Assembly: GCA_040401695.1 (NCBI GenBank)
Contig: JBBANY010000066.1
Coordinates: 1 to 13,002 of the forward strand
Length of the DNA: 13,002 bases
Direction: 5' to 3'
DNA from: F1-20-MAGs119 sp040401695
Lineage (GTDB): Bacteria > Actinomycetota > Acidimicrobiia > Acidimicrobiales > Ilumatobacteraceae
The number at the start of each line of letters is the position of its first letter. Positions within the stretch are counted from its first letter, which is position 1. Below, piece by piece: positions 1-6,144 of this stretch. The position numbers and the translations under genes are program-made. Under the pieces are notes generated by a model that worked only from the letters and a program-made list of their open reading frames with translations, was not told the DNA's origin and made no database searches.

Positions 1-888
1 GTTGAGTCCGGCCTTGGCGGCGACGAACTTGGCGCGGTCGCGACCGTTCCATTCCCACTCGCGCTTGGCGAGGAAGTCGAAGGGCTTGGGGAACGTGTCG
101 TTGTTGACGGTGGTCTCGATCTGGAAGATCTTCGGGCCGTGCTTGCGCATCACTTCACCCATGCGCCAATTGCTCTTGTGCAGTTCGCTCTTGTGGGCGT
201 CCATGAACGAGCGGCTGTTCTGCATCGTGTGGGTGTTGTGGTGGTGGCGCAGCGAGCGATACGAGGCGAGACCCGTCGCGGTGCTCTTCCATCCGCCGTC
301 CATCGCGACCAGGTTGATGTTGACGTACACCAAGAGGTCGCTTTCGGCGGCGCGCTTGTTGATTTCGACCTCTTCGCCGTGGGCGGTTTCGCCGAGAAGT
401 GCCAGGTTGTCGGGGTCTTCGGCGTCGTGTTGGTACAGCATGCCGCGCGGCGCGAAGGCGTCGTAGATGCGGTCGCCGAGTTGGTGACGCAGTTCGTCTT
501 CGGTCATGCGGCGGTGCAGTGCGAGCGCGGCGATGATGTGCACGTCGTCGACGCCGGCCTCGGCTGCCATGTCGAGAACGGCTTCGATGATGCGCTGGCG
601 GATGTCGGGCCGTGTCATTTTCGGCAGGGGAAGGCTGATGTCGTCGAACGCGATGGTCAGCTTCATGCCGGGAAACAGCAGCGTGGGCAGCGGATCCATT
701 TCGATGGGGTTCAACAGCGCATAGTTGATCGCGCCGTCGATGTCGTCGATGACCTTGTGTGGTTCGGGCGCATAGATGACGCGCGAGCGGTCGGCGGGCA
801 ACTTCTCGAGCGAGAAGTTCTCACCGCGCCAGAAGAGAATCGGGGGAGTCGAGCGGTCGACTTCGAGGACGAAACCGGGACGTGGCAT
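1..888 (-). CDS. LarA-like protein (lactate racemase family, DUF2088), 3' end beyond window
   Basis: The visible part is 296 residues from ATG at 888, open to the window edge, so roughly the last quarter is missing. The N-terminal domain matches LarA-type proteins, in which LarA is a racemase using a nickel-pincer nucleotide. Signature stretches are FDDISLPLPKMTRPDI (81-96), ALALHRRMTEDEL (121-133), LLGETAHGEEVEIN (164-177) and GGWKS (198-202). By eye, H125 corresponds to catalytic His108 of Lactobacillus plantarum LarA, K201 to the cofactor-linked Lys184, and H217 (16 residues later, as in LarA) to nickel ligand His200. The second catalytic histidine, His174 (10 residues before the lysine), is not evident; that stretch reads NINLVAMD. 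The start overlaps the upstream dehydrogenase stop (TGATG), so this is the third gene of the cassette. No larB, larC or larE cofactor genes are in the window. The family call is good; lactate racemization itself is doubtful. Confidence 0.85.
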   Translation of the reverse strand, partial: MPRPGFVLEVDRSTPPILFWRGENFSLEKLPADRSRVIYAPEPHKVIDDIDGAINYALLNPIEMDPLPTLLFPGMKLTIAFDDISLPLPKMTRPDIRQRIIEAVLDMAAEAGVDDVHIIAALALHRRMTEDELRHQLGDRIYDAFAPRGMLYQHDAEDPDNLALLGETAHGEEVEINKRAAESDLLVYVNINLVAMDGGWKSTATGLASYRSLRHHHNTHTMQNSRSFMDAHKSELHKSNWRMGEVMRKHGPKIFQIETTVNNDTFPKPFDFLAKREWEWNGRDRAKFVAAKAGLN

Positions 889-2108
889 CAGCGGTTCTCT
901 GCTTTCTTCGATTTGTCAGTCTTGAGAAGTTCGGGGCGCAGGTCGAAGGCGACCTTGATGGCGCCGCGCGGGCCCGCCTCGGCTGCGTGGCGCAGTGCGT
1001 GTGCGTAGTCGGCGAGCGGGTAGGTGGCCGACAGCAGTCGCTCGGTCTGGAACGTGCCGGCAAGCTCGATCGCGAGGTCGAACGTGCGGCGTCGCGACCC
1101 ATCGGGGAGCGTTTCGGTGCCGTAGGTGTAGGACCCTTTCAGTTCCGTTTCGCGGTGCCACAGGCCCGTGAGGTCGACGTCGACCTGTGCCGGCATGCCC
1201 ATCAGAACGATGCGGCCGCGTGGGCGTGTGATGTGAATCGAGGTTTCGATGCTGTCGCTGTTGCCGACGGCATCGATCGTGGCGTGCGCACCCGACGACA
1301 GGTAGTCGCCGACGATGTGGCACCCCACGACGTGGCGCACGGTGCGGGCGAGTTCGCTCGACTTCACGACCGTCGTGGCACCCAGTTCCTTTGCCGCGCG
1401 CATTTGGGCGGGGTAGCGGGCACCCACGACGACGTGTGCATGCGGTGCGAATGCGCGAAGACCGGCGATGGCGCAGAGGCCCATCGTTCCCGCGCCTTGC
1501 ACGGCAATGACCGGGGCCTCGACGCCGCGCACCGACTCGATCGCCTGAAGTGCGGAGTGGATTCCTCCCGCAAGCGGTTCGATGAGAACGGCGCGTTCGT
1601 CGCTCATGTCGTTGGGGATGCGGTGGATCTGCGATTCGTGTGCGACGAGCTCCGTGGCCCACCCACCACCGGTCGAGTTGCAGAAGCCGATCTGGATGCC
1701 GGGTTCGAGGGGTGGCAGGGCGAGGTGCGCGTAGTCGTCGCCATCGCCGGGTGCGGCACCTTCGAAGGGCAGCGCGTGGCCGCGCGCAGCATGGCCGAGC
1801 ACCGGTTCGATGACGACGCGTTCGCCCGAGTCGAGTTCGCCCACGATCTCATGCCCGGGAACGAAGGGAAAGCTCACCCAGTTCTCGAAGTATGTGGAGG
1901 CGTGGCCCTCGACAGTGGCGAGGTCGCTGCCGCAGATACCCGTGAGGCGCGGATACACGCGGTGCCAACCGTCGCCGGGCAGTGCCGGTGCGTCGGCGTC
2001 ACCGAGGGTCAATGGTCCAATCTTTGCGGCCGAACCGGTGTCGAGCCCTGACACGAGGCGCGCGAGCATGAAGCGACCGGTGTTGCGGTCAATGCGCAGC
2101 GCTCTCAT
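888..2108 (-). CDS. Zinc-type medium-chain alcohol dehydrogenase without structural-zinc cysteines
   Basis: This 406-aa protein belongs to the MDR (zinc alcohol dehydrogenase) superfamily, NAD(P)-dependent oxidoreductases of alcohols, polyols or aldehydes. The N-terminal catalytic domain carries GICGSDL (57-63; C59 is the expected zinc ligand), VPGHE (83-87) and IEPLAGGIHSAL (177-188). The Rossmann fold has GAGTMG at 205-210. The lobe that usually holds four cysteines for a structural zinc (about 101-128, EPVLGHAARGHALPFEGAAP onward) contains none, so that zinc is probably absent. The C-terminus is a short lysine-rich tail. The start is ATG 2108, which overlaps the preceding gene's stop as ATGA; the reading frame stays open upstream, but only this start fits the domain. 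It lies between the reductase/phosphatase fusion and the LarA-like gene, so it probably interconverts an alcohol/hydroxy and a carbonyl intermediate of the same pathway. The substrate cannot be read from sequence. Confidence 0.9.
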   Translation of the reverse strand: MRALRIDRNTGRFMLARLVSGLDTGSAAKIGPLTLGDADAPALPGDGWHRVYPRLTGICGSDLATVEGHASTYFENWVSFPFVPGHEIVGELDSGERVVIEPVLGHAARGHALPFEGAAPGDGDDYAHLALPPLEPGIQIGFCNSTGGGWATELVAHESQIHRIPNDMSDERAVLIEPLAGGIHSALQAIESVRGVEAPVIAVQGAGTMGLCAIAGLRAFAPHAHVVVGARYPAQMRAAKELGATTVVKSSELARTVRHVVGCHIVGDYLSSGAHATIDAVGNSDSIETSIHITRPRGRIVLMGMPAQVDVDLTGLWHRETELKGSYTYGTETLPDGSRRRTFDLAIELAGTFQTERLLSATYPLADYAHALRHAAEAGPRGAIKVAFDLRPELLKTDKSKKAENR

Positions 2109-4441
2109 CGCTGACGCTCGTTCATCATGGGTGCAAGCGGGAGCAGTTTCTTCGGCGCGCCGGCGGCCTTTTCCCATTCCTCCACCAACCAGCCGCGCTT
2201 GCGGGCGATCGCGGCCAGACGCGTTTCGGGGTTCACGGCGACGGGGTGCCCGACGGCTTCGAGCAACGGCAGGTCGGACGTCGAGTCGGCGTAGGCAACG
2301 CACTCGTCGAGCGAGTATCCGTGGGCGTCGCAGTAGTCGCTGAGAACCTGCGCACGGGTTTCGCCGGTGGGTGGCACCTTGGTCAATTGTCCGCTGTAGG
2401 TGCCGTCGGGGCGAATCGACATTTCTGCGGCAACGATTTCGTCGAAAAGCGGCCGCAGTGATTCGACGTTGAACGACAGCGCACCGGTGATGAGAATTGT
2501 CTTGTGGCCGAGCGCGCGATGTTCGCGCACGCGGCGAATGGCCGCGGGAAAGGACTTGGCGACGATGATGTGGGTCATCATCTCCATCGCATCGCGCTCG
2601 ATCTGTTCGACGGGGGCGTCTTCGTAGCGGCGGTAGAAGTAGCGCAGGAAGTCGCCGCGGTCTTTGCGGTCCATGCTGAGCAGCGTTGGCGCCTCGCGCA
2701 GGGTGCGCATGATGTAGCGCATGCGTTCGGGGCCGTTCAGGTGGCGGGTGGCCAACCACGAATAGCTCTCGACCACGTTCGAGGCGATCAACGTGTTCTC
2801 CAAGTCGAACGCCGCCACCTGGCGGTTCGGTGACAGCACGTTCGAGCGCAGTCGTGCGCTGCGGTCGGTTTTCGTCTTGCCCGGCGTCATCTTCACGCGT
2901 GCGTGTTCGACAACCGACGGCAGGTGGATGTTCTGCACGTAGTGGTCCCACGACACGGCGCGTGGGTCGAAACAGAAGGCGGCCTGGTCGGCTTCGTCGA
3001 GTTCGTTCCAAACGCCGAGCAGGTTGTCGACCGAATAGATCGCTTCGCACTCGGTGTACAGGCCGTACAGCTCGACGTATTCGAGCGCACGCTCGATTTC
3101 GATGCGGCGCTCCTCGAGCTTCGCGCTCCACGTCGCCTGCGTGCCGCGCAACGGCAACGACTGCAACAGGCGCTCGCCGCGGGTGACCAATGTTTGGGCC
3201 CTGTTCAACTGCTTCTGCACGCGGCCACGACCGGGGAAGTTCCAATCGGGCACGACGATCGGTTGGCCCTCGGCGTCGTGCACGGGATGGGCGGTGAACC
3301 AGTCACGAACGTTGTCGACGAGTTGGCTGTATCGAAGCGGGTTCGTACTGCCCGACGCAACCTGCGTGATGAAGGGAGCCTCGGGACCCTTCGCGGCGAC
3401 CGCGATGATTGCCGCAACGACGATGTCGACGGGAATGACGTCGATGGTTCCCTCGGGCACACCGGGGAACTCGCGCAGCAAGCCGCGCGCGTAGGAAATG
3501 ATGACCGGCTCGGCCATGCGGAACCCGCGGATCCAGCCGGGCTTGGGTTCGGCGAGTGCGGATTCGATGATCGACGGCCGCACGATGTTGACGGGAAGGT
3601 CGCCCTTTGTTTCGAACACCGCCTGTTCGGCAAGGGCCTTGGTGAACGCGTAGGCGTCGGGCCAGCCGACGCTCGCCGCACGCGAACGGCCCGCCTGCAC
3701 GAGTTCGTTCTGCACCCACTTGTCGCGCAGTTGTTCCGTCTTGGCTGCGAGTGCCGGTGCTCCGGCTGCGCCGAGTTCGCGCCGTGCATCGGCACGGAAG
3801 CGTTCGAGTGCGTGGGGCGTGCGGCTTGCGGCTTCGATGTCGCCACGCAGGCGTCGCGCCGAATCGACTTCGGCTCGCCAGTCGAGGCCGATGTCGAATG
3901 GACCCTCCGACACGAGTAGCTCCGGCGCATGACCGCGACGGTTGCCTGCCACGTAGCACGTGCTGACGGCCACGAGGTGGGGCTTGGTCGCCGATGTCGC
4001 GTGCAGTTCGTTCAACACTGCTGCAAGGCGCACCGGGCCGAGAAGGTTCACCTCGACCGCCGAGTCGAGGGGGGAGTCGAACGCCACCGCCGCTGCGGAG
4101 TGAATGATGATGTCGCACGACGCGAGTTGCGCACGACCCGACTCGGAGAGCCCAAGGCCGTCGACCGAAATGTCACCGTCGATCGCATGCACGCGTCGGG
4201 CGCACATCGCATCGAAATCTTCGGCAGTGTCCTTCAACTCGCTGCGCAGGCGATCAAATGCATCGTTGTTGAGAATCTCGCGCTTGACGCGGCTCGCAGC
4301 GCCACGTCGGCCACCGCGCACGATGAGAAACAGTTCGCACCCGGGTGCGCTGCGGAGAAGCCTTTCAACGAGGGCCGTGCCGACGAACCCCGTCGACCCC
4401 GTAATGGCAATGCGCCGCCCCGCCAATGACTCCGCAATCAT
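2105..4441 (-). CDS. Fatty acyl-CoA reductase-like / HAD-IB hydrolase fusion protein
   Basis: A 778-aa two-part protein. Residues 1-400 form an extended SDR of the fatty acyl-CoA reductase type (NAD_binding_4): TGSTGFVG (14-21) binds NAD(P), ST at 160-161 and YAFTK (264-268) give the catalytic Ser/Thr-Tyr-Lys set. Residues about 450-515 resemble the FAR C-terminal domain (FDPRAVSWDHYV, 491-502). Residues 540-760 are a HAD-IB (SerB-like) domain: motif I FDLENT (545-550), motif II ITG (651-653), motif III lysine about K688, and motif IV YADSTSDLPLL (717-727). D546 is the expected nucleophile, but the usual second Asp of motif I is Glu (E548). FAR enzymes reduce acyl thioesters to aldehydes or alcohols; HAD-IB enzymes usually hydrolyse phosphate monoesters. 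A joint reaction is not established. It is first gene of the cassette, divergent from tetR and probably controlled by the palindrome upstream. ATG 4441 sits just before the glycine motif; no strong ribosome site is seen. Confidence 0.9.
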   Translation of the reverse strand: MIAESLAGRRIAITGSTGFVGTALVERLLRSAPGCELFLIVRGGRRGAASRVKREILNNDAFDRLRSELKDTAEDFDAMCARRVHAIDGDISVDGLGLSESGRAQLASCDIIIHSAAAVAFDSPLDSAVEVNLLGPVRLAAVLNELHATSATKPHLVAVSTCYVAGNRRGHAPELLVSEGPFDIGLDWRAEVDSARRLRGDIEAASRTPHALERFRADARRELGAAGAPALAAKTEQLRDKWVQNELVQAGRSRAASVGWPDAYAFTKALAEQAVFETKGDLPVNIVRPSIIESALAEPKPGWIRGFRMAEPVIISYARGLLREFPGVPEGTIDVIPVDIVVAAIIAVAAKGPEAPFITQVASGSTNPLRYSQLVDNVRDWFTAHPVHDAEGQPIVVPDWNFPGRGRVQKQLNRAQTLVTRGERLLQSLPLRGTQATWSAKLEERRIEIERALEYVELYGLYTECEAIYSVDNLLGVWNELDEADQAAFCFDPRAVSWDHYVQNIHLPSVVEHARVKMTPGKTKTDRSARLRSNVLSPNRQVAAFDLENTLIASNVVESYSWLATRHLNGPERMRYIMRTLREAPTLLSMDRKDRGDFLRYFYRRYEDAPVEQIERDAMEMMTHIIVAKSFPAAIRRVREHRALGHKTILITGALSFNVESLRPLFDEIVAAEMSIRPDGTYSGQLTKVPPTGETRAQVLSDYCDAHGYSLDECVAYADSTSDLPLLEAVGHPVAVNPETRLAAIARKRGWLVEEWEKAAGAPKKLLPLAPMMNERQR

Positions 4442-4463
4442 CGGGGGTAGTTCTAGCAGGTTT

Positions 4464-4481
4464 CTCTACCAATTGGTAGAG
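4464..4481. promoter_or_regulatory. Perfect 18-bp palindrome, probable TetR operator
   Basis: The sequence CTCTACCAATTGGTAGAG equals its own reverse complement across all 18 bases. It lies in the 62-bp gap between the divergent reductase/phosphatase gene and tetR, 22 bp from the first start codon and 22 bp from the second. Such a symmetric site beside a TetR gene is the usual arrangement for autoregulation plus control of the divergent operon. I saw no second copy in the window. It is also AT-richer than its surroundings, so it may overlap the promoters themselves; no convincing -35/-10 pair could be assigned. Confidence 0.8.
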
Positions 4482-4498
4482 GAGGTCCAGTAGCCTCC
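4481..4498 (+). promoter_or_regulatory. GGAGG/CCTCC hairpin in the tetR leader
   Basis: GGAGG (4481-4485) and CCTCC (4494-4498) are exact complements separated by 8 bases, just upstream of the tetR ATG at 4504. GGAGG is the best Shine-Dalgarno match here but ends 18 bases before the ATG, too far for normal use, and an in-frame stop at 4477-4479 with no start codon after it excludes a closer upstream start. The hairpin could mask or reposition the ribosome site. Alternatively the tetR mRNA may be leaderless and the match fortuitous. Confidence 0.35.
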
Positions 4499-4503
4499 GC
4501 AAC

Positions 4504-5094
4504 ATGTCCGGAAAGCCCACGCGGGAGCGGATCCTCGAAGAGGCGCTCGACCGATTCGGCACCTCGGGCATCGACGCCACCAGCCTCGACGACATCGCCC
4601 GTGGGGTGGGGGTTGCCAAGCAGACCCTGCTCTATTGGTTTCCGTCGAAGGAAGAGTTGGTCGTTGCGGTTCTGCAGCGCGTTGCCGACGAATTGGTTGT
4701 CGAAGTGGGGGCTGCGGTGCGCAGCGCGCCGCACGGTTTCGCGCGCGTCGAGGCCGCGGTGACGGCCGTCTTCAGGCCCGCGGTGCGGCGGCCCGCATTG
4801 TTGGGTTTGGTGCGCGAACTGAACAGGCTGAGCCCTGAGCTTGCAAACGCGGTTGTCTTGCGCATGAAGCCTCTCGTGGACCTCGCGGTTGCGTACCTCG
4901 AGGGCGAGATGGATGCCGGACGTCTGCGGCGTGCCGATGCACGGCTGTTGATGGCCTTTGCGTATTCGACCGTCGTCGGCGTTGCGACCGAACCCGTTGC
5001 GCTACGTGCAGTTGGTTGGGAGCCCGGTGTTGTTTCGTTGCGCAAACTGCGCGCGGAACTACTTGCGTTCCTGCGCGCCGCGCTTGCTGCGTGA
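4504..5094 (+). CDS. TetR-family transcriptional regulator
   Basis: This 196-aa protein has the standard TetR layout: an N-terminal helix-turn-helix (about residues 8-50, with SLDDIARGVGVAKQTLLYWF at 27-46 containing the turn and recognition helix) and a helical ligand-binding and dimerisation domain of about 145 residues, which is too divergent to suggest a ligand. It is transcribed away from the reductase/phosphatase-dehydrogenase-LarA-like cassette, with the 18-bp palindrome between them, so repression of that cassette and of itself, relieved by a pathway metabolite, is the simplest model. Start ATG 4504 is the only start after the in-frame stop at 4477. Its last 36 bases overlap the 3' end of ddl on the other strand. 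Confidence 0.92.
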   Translation: MSGKPTRERILEEALDRFGTSGIDATSLDDIARGVGVAKQTLLYWFPSKEELVVAVLQRVADELVVEVGAAVRSAPHGFARVEAAVTAVFRPAVRRPALLGLVRELNRLSPELANAVVLRMKPLVDLAVAYLEGEMDAGRLRRADARLLMAFAYSTVVGVATEPVALRAVGWEPGVVSLRKLRAELLAFLRAALAA

Positions 5095-6105
5095 GCGACG
5101 GTCGAGGGCAAGTTCGACAAGGCGATCGATCAACTTGTCGTAGGGCAGTCCCGTGGCTTCCCACATCTTCGGGTACATCGAGATCGGCGTGAAGCCGGGA
5201 ATCGTGTTCACCTCGTTGAGTAAGAACCCGCGACCCTTTTCCTCGAAGAAAAAGTCGACACGAGCCATGCCCTCGCAGCGCAGTTCGCCGTACACGCGGG
5301 CTGCGAGTTCCCGAACGATGCGCGTCTGGTCGGTGTCGAGAACCGCGGGAATGATCAGTTGCGCCGAGGCATTCACGTACTTGTCGCCGTAGTCGTAGAA
5401 TTCGGCACCTGCGACAATTTCGCCGGGCAATGACACTTCGGGTGTCACGTTGCCGAGAACCGCCACCTCGATCTCGCGGCCGACGATGGCCTCCTCGCAC
5501 AGCGCCCACTCGTCGAAGACGAATGCATGGCGAATCGCGGCGAGCGCTTCGTCGCGGGTCTTCGCCTTGCGCACTCCGACCGACGACCCCATGTTCGCGG
5601 GCTTGACGAACATGGGCAGGCCCACCGAGGCGATGACTTCATCGATCTCGGCATTCTCGAAATGCGGTTCGTGGACGACGCGGAAATGCGGCTGGGGCAG
5701 TCCGGCTGCCGCAACGATTTGCTTTGCCATCGCCTTGTCCATGCACAGGGCACTCGACAACACGCCTGCTCCTACGTAGGGAACGTTGGCAACTTCGAGC
5801 ATGCCCTGCACGGTGCCGTCCTCGCCGAGCGGGCCATGCAGCAGTGGCAACACGACCGTGTTGCGCCGGGGAAGATCCGACAGCGCAATCGACGGGCCCG
5901 TCGGGACGAGACGACCCGATGACGTCGCGGCGGGTGAAGCGTCGGCGCGATGCCACGCACCGTCGCGGTCGATGCCGATTGCCGTGATGTCGTACGTCGT
6001 CGGGTTAGCGGCTGCGATCACGTGTGCGGCCGTCACGCAACTGACGTCGTGCTCGGCCGACTCGCCGCCGAACAGGACGACGAGGTTGACCTTCGCGCCG
6101 CTCAT
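5059..6105 (-). CDS. ddl: D-alanine--D-alanine ligase
   Basis: Cytoplasmic ATP-grasp ligase joining two D-alanines for peptidoglycan precursors. The 348-aa product has all landmarks: LFGGESAEHDVSC (11-23, first D-Ala site, with E15), LLHGPLGEDGTVQGMLE (88-104), FVKPANMGSSVGV (166-178, ATP-binding lysine K168 and glycine/serine loop), EFYDYGDKY (235-243), ARVDFFF (281-287) and LLNEVNTIPGF (295-305, metal ligands E298 and N300). The omega loop keeps the Lys-Tyr pair (K242-Y243) of ordinary Ddl enzymes, which argues for D-Ala-D-Ala rather than VanA-type D-Ala-D-lactate. ATG 6105 places the start at the usual distance from the LFGG motif; a GTG at 6141 would add 12 residues but leave only 3 bp before murF, so it is less likely. 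It is divergent from murF, its functional partner. The 3' end overlaps tetR by 36 bp. Stop codon TAG. Confidence 0.95.
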   Translation of the reverse strand: MSGAKVNLVVLFGGESAEHDVSCVTAAHVIAAANPTTYDITAIGIDRDGAWHRADASPAATSSGRLVPTGPSIALSDLPRRNTVVLPLLHGPLGEDGTVQGMLEVANVPYVGAGVLSSALCMDKAMAKQIVAAAGLPQPHFRVVHEPHFENAEIDEVIASVGLPMFVKPANMGSSVGVRKAKTRDEALAAIRHAFVFDEWALCEEAIVGREIEVAVLGNVTPEVSLPGEIVAGAEFYDYGDKYVNASAQLIIPAVLDTDQTRIVRELAARVYGELRCEGMARVDFFFEEKGRGFLLNEVNTIPGFTPISMYPKMWEATGLPYDKLIDRLVELALDRRSRSKRGAQERK

Positions 6106-6144
6106 GGCCCCGACGGTACTAGCCACCGGCGGTAGCGTCACGGT
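6106..6144. promoter_or_regulatory. 39-bp divergent ddl/murF intergenic region
   Basis: Both genes must be transcribed from this gap or from within each other's 5' ends. On the minus strand TAGTAC (6121-6116) lies 10 bases before the ddl ATG and could be a -10 element for a leaderless or near-leaderless mRNA. No matching -35 and no Shine-Dalgarno for either gene are evident. The element assignment is weak; that a shared promoter region lies here is inferred from gene layout. Confidence 0.35.

Noticed and set aside
139..2051. Long plus-strand open frames (289 and 389 codons) over the LarA-like and dehydrogenase genes
   Set aside because: Their translations show no family motifs and are rich in Arg/Val/Asp, as expected of GC-biased shadows; the minus frames have clear domain signatures.
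2903..3919. A 338-codon plus-strand open frame inside the FAR/HAD gene
   Set aside because: It is antisense to a well-supported reductase domain and has no recognisable motifs.
6125..6133. ACCGGCGGT inverted repeat in the ddl/murF gap
   Set aside because: Only 4 bp per arm around a single base, common by chance at this GC content.
5059..6141. GTG at 6141 as the ddl start
   Set aside because: The 12 extra residues are not typical of Ddl N-termini and would leave only 3 bp to the divergent murF start.
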